The translations under genes and the position numbers were made by a program. Under the pieces are notes generated by a model, which saw only the letters and a list, made by a program, of their open reading frames with translations, made no database searches and was not told where the DNA came from. From the NCBI GenBank assembly GCA_945906945.1, contig CAMDSZ010000005.1:1-38208 (forward strand): a DNA stretch of 38,208 nucleotides. The letters run 5' to 3'. This document shows positions 7,380 to 15,670 of this stretch, piece after piece (the stretch's first letter is position 1; every line of letters begins with the position of its first letter). The stretch is from Akkermansia muciniphila. Lineage in GTDB: Bacteria > Verrucomicrobiota > Verrucomicrobiia > Chthoniobacterales > Chthoniobacteraceae.

Positions 7380-8642
7380 ATGCCAAAGTCCTCCTCTATT
7401 TTGTACGTTGCATCGCGCCTTCCCTGCCGCTCAGAGACGTTTGTGTACCGTGAGGTTGTGGCCTTGCGTAGTCATGGGGTGCGCATTTTAACGGCCTCCT
7501 TAAGGCAGCCTGAATCCGGACTTGGCGAGCCGGAGTTGGAAAAAATGGCGGCAGAGTCGATAGTCGTGTACGGCTCGTTTGCCCGCTTGATTGCCGACGT
7601 ATTCTCCGAGGCGGTATTTAATCTTAAGCTTACCGCGCGCACCTTTTTAGCTGCTTTCAGGGATGGGTTTTGGGAGGAGAATAAGCAGGGTGTATCCATC
7701 TTTAAAATCCTGATTCAGGCGGCGGGAGGAATTTCGCTTTCGCGCCGGATCCGTGGGCTAGGGGTAAGTCGGATACACTGCCACTTGGCGCATGCGCCCG
7801 CCACAGTAGCGATGTACGCCGCAATGCAGTCCTGCATACCGTTCAGCTTTACCGGGCACGGGGCGGATGTATTTCGAGATGGCTCGCTTTTGAAGCAAAA
7901 GCTGTCGCGGGCTGCTCAAGTGGTTTGCATCAGCCGCTGGCACCGAGAAGTGTACCAGCGGATCCATGCTCGTCCTGTTGCGCAGTACCCGCTGGTTCGA
8001 TGTGGCGTTGACACCGAGACGCAGTCTGCAGGTTCGGATGCGCGACAAGCAGCGATTCCTGAAGGGGAAGCTCTGCCGCTGATTCTGACTGTTGCTAGAC
8101 TAGTACCCAAGAAGGGGGTGCACCTTCTTGTTCAAGCGTTGGCGCGTTTGCACTGCGCGGGTCGGCGATTCAGGGCTGTGGTCGCAGGTGATGGTCCGGA
8201 GCTGAATAGCCTTCAAAAGCTTGCTGTTCATTGTGGGGTCTCCGGTCGGATCGAATGGAAAGGAGCGCTCATACACTCAGAGGTTACGGCTCTGATGCGC
8301 GGGGCCTCGGTGTTTGTTCTTCCATGTGTGATCGCCGATGACGGAGATCGGGATGGAATACCCGTCGTATTGATGGAAGCAATGGCTGTTGGAGTGCCGT
8401 GTGTGAGTTCGGATTTTCCTGCGATACGGGAATTGATCGAAGATGGTGTGTCAGGGCGGTTAATTGCGCCGGCGGATGTGAAGGAGCTTGCTCGCGCGAT
8501 CGAAGGATTGATATGGGACTCTTCGCTGAGGGCGCGGATTTGTTGCGGTGGTAAGGAGGCGGTGTCCTCCGAGTTTTCGACAAGGCTTAATGGACACAGG
8601 TTGCTGGATGTGTTCCAAGGCGAACGGGAGGTTGTTGCGTGA
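7380..8642 (+). CDS. Family 4 glycosyltransferase (colanic-acid/EPS type)
   Basis: This 420-aa GT-B enzyme has an N-terminal domain opening ILYVASRLPCRSETFVYREV, the signature of exopolysaccharide GT4 proteins. The middle carries FTGHGADVF and RCGVD. The C-terminal nucleotide-sugar domain has LTVARLVPKKG, VAGDGPEL and DGIPVVLMEAMAVGVPCV with the paired glutamates. The start follows the acetyltransferase by 21 bases. The stop overlaps the next gene by four bases (GTGA). It probably adds one residue of the repeat unit on the cytoplasmic side. Which sugar is transferred cannot be told from sequence alone. Confidence 0.85.
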   Translation: MPKSSSILYVASRLPCRSETFVYREVVALRSHGVRILTASLRQPESGLGEPELEKMAAESIVVYGSFARLIADVFSEAVFNLKLTARTFLAAFRDGFWEENKQGVSIFKILIQAAGGISLSRRIRGLGVSRIHCHLAHAPATVAMYAAMQSCIPFSFTGHGADVFRDGSLLKQKLSRAAQVVCISRWHREVYQRIHARPVAQYPLVRCGVDTETQSAGSDARQAAIPEGEALPLILTVARLVPKKGVHLLVQALARLHCAGRRFRAVVAGDGPELNSLQKLAVHCGVSGRIEWKGALIHSEVTALMRGASVFVLPCVIADDGDRDGIPVVLMEAMAVGVPCVSSDFPAIRELIEDGVSGRLIAPADVKELARAIEGLIWDSSLRARICCGGKEAVSSEFSTRLNGHRLLDVFQGEREVVA

Positions 8643-9598
8643 ATGTGGATTTCGTTGAGCGTTGCGATCATTACGTGCTGATTTCGCCTTGTCGTGATGA
8701 AGCAGAGTTCATACGGCGTAGTGTAGAGTCCGTCCTTAGGCAAACCCTGTTACCGTCGGCTTGGATTATTGTGGATGATGGGTCCACTGATGGGAGCGGT
8801 GAGTTGCTTGAGGAATATTCGATGCAGTTGCCGTGGCTTCGAGTCATCAAAAGGGTGGATCGTGGCATCCGCTCTGTGGGCCCCGGAGTGGTCGAGGCGT
8901 TTGAGCAGGGGCTCCAGTGCGTGGAGCTCGATCGCTTCGAGTATCTTTGTAAGTTTGATTTGGACGTGGAAATCCCAGAGCGCTATTTCGAAACTCTTGT
9001 GGATCGGATGACCGAGGATTCTCGTCTGGGCTCCTGCAGTGGGAAACCCTACTGCAGGGTTGGCAATACATTGGTCGAGGAAAAGTGCGGCGATGAAATG
9101 TCCGTGGGAATGACAAAGTTTTATCGAACCGAATGCTTCCGTCAGATCGGAGGGTTCGTGCGGGGGGTGATGTGGGACGGAATAGACTGCCACAGGGCTA
9201 GGATGTTGGGATGGATTGTTGCAAGCTGGGATGAGGAGGAGTTGCGGTTTTTACATCTTCGTGCGATGGGCAGTAGTGAGAGGGGGCTTTTGCGCGGGCG
9301 AATGCGGCACGGGTACGGGCAGTACTTCATGGGCACCGGCTTCGTGTACATGCTTGTAAGTGCAATCTACCGTATTGGCCAGAAGCCTGTCTGCCTGGGG
9401 GGATTTGCGATGCTGCTAGGCTATTTACGCAGTTGGTGGAGGAGGGTTGAGCGGTACGAGGACGCAGCTTTCCGCAGCTTTTTAAGGGCCTACCAGAGGG
9501 ATTGCCTTTTGCGAGGCAAACGAGCGGCAACGCTGCGCTTGGACGCCCAAGCACGACTGACGCATTTCAAAAGCGCCGTATGGGGTTCTCTGCGATGA
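8639..9598 (+). CDS. Family 2 glycosyltransferase
   Basis: This 319-aa protein starts at a GTG overlapping the previous stop (GTGA). The GT-A core shows LISPCRDEAEFIRRSVESVL, IIVDDGSTDGSGE, a metal-binding KFDLDVEIP segment and a GGFVRGVMWDGIDCHRARMLG acceptor region. The C-terminal part (about residues 215-270) contains a moderately hydrophobic stretch (GFVYMLVSAIYRIGQ) and a basic tail. The closest match in layout is to single-domain GT2 enzymes that sit next to Wza/Wzc genes in exopolysaccharide loci. It ends with a four-base overlap (ATGA) with the exporter gene. Confidence 0.85.
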   Translation: MNVDFVERCDHYVLISPCRDEAEFIRRSVESVLRQTLLPSAWIIVDDGSTDGSGELLEEYSMQLPWLRVIKRVDRGIRSVGPGVVEAFEQGLQCVELDRFEYLCKFDLDVEIPERYFETLVDRMTEDSRLGSCSGKPYCRVGNTLVEEKCGDEMSVGMTKFYRTECFRQIGGFVRGVMWDGIDCHRARMLGWIVASWDEEELRFLHLRAMGSSERGLLRGRMRHGYGQYFMGTGFVYMLVSAIYRIGQKPVCLGGFAMLLGYLRSWWRRVERYEDAAFRSFLRAYQRDCLLRGKRAATLRLDAQARLTHFKSAVWGSLR

Positions 9599-10746
9599 AA
9601 AACCGGGCTCCCGTGCTTGTAGTTTGCTTTGGGGCGCTCATGAATGGGTGCATCTCGCCCAAGGTTGGGGTGTATGCGAGCAACGGTCGGAAGACGTCCT
9701 TTTCGCGGGAGTCGCGGGTCTTACCTCGTGAGGAATTTGCAGCGGCAAAGGCGGCGCCCTCGCTGGCCTACGCCAGCGTCAAGCAGGTGGAAGCCTTCGG
9801 GGCATCGGCCGAGCAGGAATACCGCCTCGGTCCGGGGGACAAGTTTGCATTTATCGTGAGAGGCCGCCCGGAAATTTCCCGGGAGGAAATTGTTGTATCG
9901 CCGGATGGCGAGGTAGCACTGCCGCGGGCGGGAGTAGTAAATGTGGGAGGGCGTTCGCTCAAAAATGTTACGCATGAGCTGACTCACACGCTGAAGCAGC
10001 ATTACGAGGACCCTGAAGTGACGCTGGTGATGAAGCTTTTTGCGAACAACAGAGTCTTCGTGCTGGGACGCGTGGCCAACCCAGGCGCGGTACCGTTCAA
10101 CGGGCGCGGTTCCCTACTGGAGGCTCTTTCCCTCGCAGGTGGGCTTCCTGTTGATACCGGGAAGTCGTTCCTGAGCCGCTGCATGATCGTGCGGGGGAGC
10201 GAGATGGTAGTTTGGGTGGACCTTAGGGATCTGCTCGAAAACGGCAACATGGCGCTCAACGCCAAGCTGCAAAACGGTGACGTGATTTTTATTCCACAGA
10301 GTGAGGACCAGCTAGCCTATGTGATGGGACAGGTTGTCCAGCCTGGGGTACACGTGCTGCGCTCATCTCAGACAGTGCTCGACGCTGTAATGAGCCGGGG
10401 GGGACCCAGCCGAGAGGCGGATGTTTCAAAAGTAATAATCGCCCGACAGGTGCAGGGACGCGGTATGGTCGAGCAGATAGATCTCAGGGAGATTCTCACA
10501 AAGGGTGATATGCGGAAAAACTACACCCTCAAGGATGGCGACATTGTTTATGTGGGGGAATCGGGGGCATCGAAGATCAACTACTTCATCACGCGCCTTC
10601 TCCCCTCGATGCAGGTTGTTGATTTTGCGTTGCGTACAGCAGAAAGCACAGGCGCCCTGGCGGAGCTTCGGCGCAAGCTCTGGGGGCAGGAGGGATTTGT
10701 CGGCACCGGGGCATCGCCCACGTCGGCGGGGTCTTCAGGCAAGTGA
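9595..10746 (+). CDS. Wza-type polysaccharide export lipoprotein
   Basis: This 383-aa predicted outer-membrane lipoprotein would form or gate the export channel for the polymer. The ORF track opens at 9502, but the ATG at 9595 overlaps the previous stop (ATGA) and immediately gives a lipoprotein signal ending LMNGC (Cys19). A Poly_export domain follows (about residues 75-160, YRLGPGDKFAFIVRGRPEIS). Two SLBB-like domains come next, around VFVLGRVANPGAVPF and AYVMGQVVQPGVHVL. The C-terminal part (about 335-383) lacks an obvious amphipathic trans-envelope helix but has a Gly/Ser-rich end. It is coupled to the Wzc-like gene by a GTGA overlap, as in many export loci. Confidence 0.9.
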   Translation: MKNRAPVLVVCFGALMNGCISPKVGVYASNGRKTSFSRESRVLPREEFAAAKAAPSLAYASVKQVEAFGASAEQEYRLGPGDKFAFIVRGRPEISREEIVVSPDGEVALPRAGVVNVGGRSLKNVTHELTHTLKQHYEDPEVTLVMKLFANNRVFVLGRVANPGAVPFNGRGSLLEALSLAGGLPVDTGKSFLSRCMIVRGSEMVVWVDLRDLLENGNMALNAKLQNGDVIFIPQSEDQLAYVMGQVVQPGVHVLRSSQTVLDAVMSRGGPSREADVSKVIIARQVQGRGMVEQIDLREILTKGDMRKNYTLKDGDIVYVGESGASKINYFITRLLPSMQVVDFALRTAESTGALAELRRKLWGQEGFVGTGASPTSAGSSGK

Positions 10747-12875
10747 GTGAGGTAAGTGAAAATCTTCAACAACCCCAAAGAGCACGGCGAAAACCATTCG
10801 ATCTGAGCGCTGCTCTGAGCAGGCGCGCGGCGATCTTGCTCGGCCTTGGGATAATTCTGTCATTTGCCACGATTCCCGTTTGCCTGGCTGTCGTGAAGCC
10901 AAAGTATAGCGCATCTGCCGTGCTTCTAGTAGATGCCACCAAAGAGATCGCGATCAACGGAAAGGAGCGCGATCTGATTCCGGGCGACATCGGAGACTAC
11001 ACTCGAACACAAATCGGGCGGATGAAAAGCGTCGCGGGAATATCCGAAGCGCTCAACACATTACCCGAAAAGGCCCGGCCTAACTTTTGTAACCCGCAAG
11101 CATCTGCGATCAGCCAGGCCGTACAGTTGTTAAAACGCTTGGTCATACAAGAAGTGCCGCGCTCTCATCTCATTAACCTCAAACTTGAATCAGATGAACC
11201 CCGCTTTCTTGGCGATGCAGTCAACGCAGTTGTGGACGGATTCATCGGGAGACTCCATCTCGAACGCGAACGGCAAAACGAGAAACGCATTGAATATCTT
11301 CAGAGCGAGCGTGCACGCGTGGTTGAGCGTATCGAACACGAGCATCGCAGGCTGCTTGCTCACGCCGAGGGGATGGCGAACCGCGCTTTTCTACACGAAA
11401 ACTACACAGTCCATCTAAACAAGGTTGATCAAATCCAAAAACTATTTTTAGAGGCAGATGCGGAGCGTATTGCGCGTCAGGCAGCACTTGCGAAAGCGCA
11501 CTCGGACCGCAGTACGATACAAAAACTGAGCTTGCAGCCCTACGCCGACGAGCGAGTCGCTGATAACTTCGGAATCAATCGCATCGAGCAATACACATAC
11601 GAACAACTGCAGCAGATGCGCGTCACCGTTGACGGCCTCACGCCCGGGAATCAAGATCGGAAGTACGTGGAGGAGCGGATGGCCGCGATGAACCGCTATC
11701 TTGACGAGTATAAGGTGACGGTAAACGAGGCCACGATGCGTAATTTAGAGCAGAAGCGCGCATACGATCTCGAAAGTGAGGTGCTCCGCGCCGAAAGCGG
11801 ACTAGGCTCTGCAACATCTCGTGCCCTGGAACTCGGTTCTATTTTATCAGCGGCAACAGCAGAGGCCTCGGCGACCTCGGAGGCGATATTTAATGCATCC
11901 AGCGTCGCATACTCAATCAGGGAGCTGAGGGAGCGCCTGACTGCAATCAACAACCGGATTGATGACTGTCAGCTCGAGGCCAAGGCTTCCGTGAAGCTAG
12001 CTGTCGACAGTCGTGCCTCAAACCCGACCGTGCCGGCTTCCAGCACCAAAGTGAATGCTTTGGCGGGAGGACTTGGACTGGCTTATGGTTGCGCTTTGCT
12101 TTGTTGTCTCGGTTTTGAGTTTTTTGATACACGGCTGCGTTCTCGTCCAGATATTCAAGCTGCGCTGGGTGGGGAAGCACCGGATCCGGTGCCATCATTA
12201 AACGGGGCACCGCTGCATGGAGTTGTGGCTTCAGACTCGCTCGCAGGGGAGGTGCTGCGATCCTTTCGCTCTCTGGCCTCCCGAGTTGAACTCGAGCGAT
12301 CTGCAAAAACGGGCAGTGTGATCCTTCTGACAGGAGTCCATTCAGGTGCGGGGACCAGCTTTGTGGCTTATCACCTTGCGATCGCGCTTTCAGACTATAG
12401 CGATCAAATTCTTTTGCTCCAAACCTCGGTTACTGAATCGGAAAGTCACGTCGCGCCCAGGCACTCGACAGTCGAAGCCAACAAAAAAATTCGCGTTGAG
12501 CGTATTCCGAGCTCACGTTCCGGCGCAGCGATAGAGTTGGGAAGCCGAATCCGGGATGCACGTGAATCGTTTGATTTGATCTTGATTGATGCTGACCCGA
12601 TTTCAGTCGAGCCCTTCACCCGATTCATGATGATGCATGCTGATATGGCGGTGGTTGTGGCAAAGGCAGGCGTGACGATGTTTCATGACCTGGTTGGTGT
12701 CTTGAATGAAATACGTAGGCGTCCGATCGGCGCCATGACCGCACTGCTGAACTTTGCGCAAAAACCGCAGCGGATAGGGGTCCAGCGCAGGATTCAAAAC
12801 GGTATTGTGGCTGTGTCGAGTCTTGCCAAAAGATTCCGGCGCCGGCTTGCCAGACTGCGGTCAAACAGGTGTTGA
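10743..12875 (+). CDS. Wzc-type polysaccharide co-polymerase with degenerate ATPase domain
   Basis: This 710-aa inner-membrane protein has TM1 at about residues 27-49, a long periplasmic coiled-coil region with a Wzz-type N-terminal fold, TM2 at about 438-458, and a cytoplasmic P-loop domain from about 490. It should set chain length and contact the Wza-like channel encoded just upstream (GTGA overlap). The Walker A of BY-kinases (GEGKS/T) reads GVHSGAGTS here, around residue 530, so the key lysine is lost. The Walker A' segment is LLLQTSV without its aspartate, while the Walker B-like LILIDADPI remains. The C-terminus has no Tyr cluster. Tyrosine autokinase activity is therefore doubtful and a structural role is inferred. 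Confidence 0.85.
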   Translation: MSEVSENLQQPQRARRKPFDLSAALSRRAAILLGLGIILSFATIPVCLAVVKPKYSASAVLLVDATKEIAINGKERDLIPGDIGDYTRTQIGRMKSVAGISEALNTLPEKARPNFCNPQASAISQAVQLLKRLVIQEVPRSHLINLKLESDEPRFLGDAVNAVVDGFIGRLHLERERQNEKRIEYLQSERARVVERIEHEHRRLLAHAEGMANRAFLHENYTVHLNKVDQIQKLFLEADAERIARQAALAKAHSDRSTIQKLSLQPYADERVADNFGINRIEQYTYEQLQQMRVTVDGLTPGNQDRKYVEERMAAMNRYLDEYKVTVNEATMRNLEQKRAYDLESEVLRAESGLGSATSRALELGSILSAATAEASATSEAIFNASSVAYSIRELRERLTAINNRIDDCQLEAKASVKLAVDSRASNPTVPASSTKVNALAGGLGLAYGCALLCCLGFEFFDTRLRSRPDIQAALGGEAPDPVPSLNGAPLHGVVASDSLAGEVLRSFRSLASRVELERSAKTGSVILLTGVHSGAGTSFVAYHLAIALSDYSDQILLLQTSVTESESHVAPRHSTVEANKKIRVERIPSSRSGAAIELGSRIRDARESFDLILIDADPISVEPFTRFMMMHADMAVVVAKAGVTMFHDLVGVLNEIRRRPIGAMTALLNFAQKPQRIGVQRRIQNGIVAVSSLAKRFRRRLARLRSNRC

Positions 12876-12919
12876 TGGTCTTTCTATGACGATATTGTGG
12901 TGCTTGGTATCGAACTATT

Positions 12920-13964
12920 TCACCAATGGTAAATGCGGTTTCTAATGAGACCACTCGCCGAAACCAGCGCTGCAGTAGTAAATGCAGAGCGAAAAAGAGC
13001 GACAGGCAGTTTGAGCAAGAATTGCGGCAGTTTTAATCGGAGCGCCTGCCTGATCGGGAGGGTGATCACGTTGTAAGTAAAAAGCCAAAACTCGCGATGA
13101 TTGTGTCCGTTTGCCAGCAAGGAAGGAAACCAATCTGGCTTTTTGTCGTTCCATTCACAAATAAGTGCCCCGACAGGTTTGATGCGTCCTGAACCGATGT
13201 TTCGCAGGTGTGCAAATAACACGATATTCATCCATGTGCCGACAAGCAGTCTTACTTCGTGTTTAAAGACCGACCGTGGACTCGTCACAGCTTCAAAGGT
13301 GTGCGCTGCACCTTGAACTTGAATAAGTGCGTGTGGGTTCTCGCAGCTGGTAAAACTCTGCGTTGCGACCATCGCTTTTAAGAATCCATCTTCCACTAGT
13401 AATCCTCTCGGCATCCAGATCTCGCGAAGGACTGAGGCGCGCCCACAGTAAAGAGAGCCCGCTAATTTCGCGGGCCCCGCTTGGTTGAGTTCGGTGGCGG
13501 CGAGCGATAGCCGGTCTGTGAGGGACTGGTGTTGCTTAAAGGCGATGTCCTTCAGGATCACGTCTACCGACACTTTTGCGTCCGGATTATGGATAAGCGC
13601 ATCTACAAGCAGTCGCAGGCTGCTCGCACCCACTAAGGTGATATCCGCATCCATAAAGATAAAGAAATCCGCAAGAGTGTCTGAGAAACGATGAACATAC
13701 ATGTTCCATGCATTGCTCTTGCCTGACTCCGCAATCACCTCGGTCCGGGCACAAATTGAGGGGGTGGACGCGCCGGATAAAACCGCACGCCTGCTCGGCT
13801 TCGTGCGCGGTTGCATCCCGGCAGCCGTTTGCAAGGGTAATGACTTCCAAAAAGTCTCCGCGCTCCGCAGTGATTTTGAGAAGGTCCTGTGAGTTGAGGG
13901 ATTCGAGTAGGCGCCCGATGTGCCCTTGCTCGTTGTGCGCAAAAATGCCGATACTCACTCGCAT
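12920..13964 (-). pseudogene. Family 2 glycosyltransferase, frameshifted
   Basis: The N-terminal part lies in one frame from the ATG at 13964 (MRVSIGIFAHNEQGHIGRLL, then ITLANGCRDAT). The rest is in a second frame (VIAESGKSNAWNMYV, then FIFMDADITLVGA) to the stop at 12920. Removing one base at a run of five G on the + strand (about 13760) joins the two into a continuous GT2 domain. The 340-aa ORF in the track starts with non-homologous sequence because of this. The gene is on the opposite strand to its neighbours, between the Wzc- and Wzy-like genes. It may be a pseudogene, a homopolymer sequencing error or, less likely, a site of programmed frameshifting. The C-terminal hydrophobic region is intact. 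Confidence 0.75.
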
Positions 13965-14020
13965 AGGGGAAAGAATGGGCTGGATTTGCTTGGGTTGTCG
14001 ATTGGGCGATCGCTGATTTT

Positions 14021-15412
14021 ATGCATCTGACCCTAATGGTGCCGTTGATGATGTTTGGCTGGCTGCCATTCGCAGTTTGGATGTTTGGTAGGATTCGTCC
14101 GGGGCACCGCGCTGCGTTGTGTGGATTTTTATTAGCGTGGATGTTTCTTCCGCTTTACGGGTACCACCTCCCTGCGCTGCCGACCTACGATAAAATCAGT
14201 GCAGCAAGCTACGGTGTCTTGCTCGGGGCTGCGGTGCACGACCGCGAGGCATTCCGAAGATTTTCGCCGCACATCTGTGATTTGCCGGTCGCGCTTTGGT
14301 GTTTCGCTTCGATGTGTTCATCGGTGACAAACAATCTTGGCGTCTATGACGGTGGTTCCGCGATGCTCGCGAACGTGGTTGCGTGGGGAATTCCCTATTA
14401 CATTGGGAGGGTGTATTTTGATAACACAGCGGCACTTCGGGAGCTGTGCATCGGTCTGTTTGTGGGTGCAGTTGCGTATATTCCGTTTTGCTGGACTGAG
14501 TTCGCGATAAGTCCGCGGCTTCACAAGATCGTCTACGGGTGGCATCCGGGAAATTTTGGCCAAACAAAACGAAGCGGTGGTTGGCGCCCGATGGTGTTCA
14601 TGAAGCACGGGCTGATGTGTGGGATGTGGATGGCGAGCGGCGCAGTGGCTGGGCTACGCTTGTGGCAGGCGCGTTCAATCCCTGGCAAAATGCCCTGGGG
14701 AGGGATCTCAACTGGGCTTGTGGTGGGCGTGCTCATTCTAACGCTGGTGTTGTGCAAGTCTTTCGGTGCACTCGTGCTGATGATTCTTGGTGGCGTCATG
14801 ATTCCTTTTGTAGCGCGGTTCCGGATGATGTTGCCTATCGTGATTGTGTGCACGGTGCCGTCCTTGTACATGCTTGCGCGAGGGAGCGGTTGGTGGGACG
14901 CTGAGAACCTCATTGCAGCGTCGCTCACTATTTCTAATGAGGAGCGCTCTGAATCACTCGCGTTCCGGATCAAGAATGAGAATGTGCTGATCGAGAAAGC
15001 TCTTCTGCGTCCTGTGTTTGGTTGGGCAGGATGGAAAAGATCGTTTATTTTTAATGCGAGCGGTGTTGCGGTATCTGTCCCCGACGGATTGTGGATTGTG
15101 GCGTTTGGTCAGAATGGTCTTTTTGGGCTCTCAACGCTGACGCTCACTTTGCTTCTGCCGCAGATTCTGTTTCTTAAGACTTTTCCAGCCAGCATGTGGA
15201 GGCAGACGGCGGTTGCCTCGATTGCCCCTTTGTCGGTACTGCTCGGTCTGTTCATGATAGACAATCTCTTTAACGATATGTTCAACCCAGCCATGCTGCT
15301 TTCTGCAGGGGGGATCACCGGTTTGTACATCCGGCATTCGCGTGGGGAACGAGTATTGAGTCAGGGAACGATAAGCGTGAAAGAACCTGAGAATGGGGTC
15401 CGCTTGCTGTGA
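14021..15412 (+). CDS. Wzy/O-antigen-ligase-like polymerase, multi-pass membrane protein
   Basis: This 463-aa, strongly hydrophobic protein has about 11-12 predicted membrane segments and a large periplasmic-type loop around residues 285-345. That loop includes AFRIKNENVLIEKALLRPVF followed by GWAGWKR. This Arg-rich loop ahead of a Pro/Gly-containing helix is the usual pattern in O-antigen ligase/polymerase family proteins of exopolysaccharide loci. The role would be polymerisation of lipid-linked repeat units at the periplasmic face. The start has no clear Shine-Dalgarno, and ATGs at codons 6, 10 and 11 are alternatives. Sequence of this family is poorly conserved, so the call rests on topology, the loop and position. 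Confidence 0.75.
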   Translation: MHLTLMVPLMMFGWLPFAVWMFGRIRPGHRAALCGFLLAWMFLPLYGYHLPALPTYDKISAASYGVLLGAAVHDREAFRRFSPHICDLPVALWCFASMCSSVTNNLGVYDGGSAMLANVVAWGIPYYIGRVYFDNTAALRELCIGLFVGAVAYIPFCWTEFAISPRLHKIVYGWHPGNFGQTKRSGGWRPMVFMKHGLMCGMWMASGAVAGLRLWQARSIPGKMPWGGISTGLVVGVLILTLVLCKSFGALVLMILGGVMIPFVARFRMMLPIVIVCTVPSLYMLARGSGWWDAENLIAASLTISNEERSESLAFRIKNENVLIEKALLRPVFGWAGWKRSFIFNASGVAVSVPDGLWIVAFGQNGLFGLSTLTLTLLLPQILFLKTFPASMWRQTAVASIAPLSVLLGLFMIDNLFNDMFNPAMLLSAGGITGLYIRHSRGERVLSQGTISVKEPENGVRLL

Positions 15413-15585
15413 ACTCTGTTTTTGGAAGATTTGAGCGTGGACGGGTAAATCGAAATAGCGCGGAGATGTAGTGGCTTGAAGGGTGGCTGTGATTGTTGGG
15501 GCAGTGCTTACTACACCTCATGCGGTGATGGGTGTCGTTTGAGGATTTCAAATTTGGTTTATGGTTGCGTTGGCTCTGATCGCTT

Positions 15586-15608
15586 GGCCCTTCGTTGAAT
15601 GAAGGGCC
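15586..15608 (+). terminator. Perfect 8-bp hairpin over a candidate start codon
   Basis: GGCCCTTC and GAAGGGCC flank a seven-base loop (GTTGAAT). The ATG at 15599 sits across the loop and the second arm. No T run follows, so a classical intrinsic terminator is unlikely. It may be an RNA structure upstream of the real start at 15671, or a leftover terminator after the Wzy-like gene. Confidence 0.45.
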
Positions 15609-15659
15609 TTGAGGAGAGGTTTGCAGGGCTACGAGTGGATGAACTGGCGGATGAACTGA

Positions 15660-15667
15660 GGGGAGGA
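15660..15667 (+). promoter_or_regulatory. Shine-Dalgarno supporting the GTG start at 15671
   Basis: GGGGAGGA ends three bases before the GTG (core GGAGG at four bases). It is the only good ribosome binding site near the 5' end of the flippase gene, and the protein that starts there has the usual flippase N-terminus. Confidence 0.5.
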
Positions 15668-15670
15668 ATA

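Noticed and set aside
8228-8743. 171-codon reverse-strand ORF in the GT4 and GT2 genes
   Set aside because: It is antisense to two strongly supported glycosyltransferase genes and has low-complexity Ser/Thr/Pro composition.
9502-9594. Upstream extension of the Wza-type ORF
   Set aside because: It lies inside the preceding GT2 gene. The lipoprotein signal begins at the ATG at 9595, which overlaps the preceding stop.
13777-13942. N-terminus of the 340-aa reverse ORF
   Set aside because: The first ~55 residues are a shadow of the true N-terminal frame of the GT2 gene, exposed by the frameshift.
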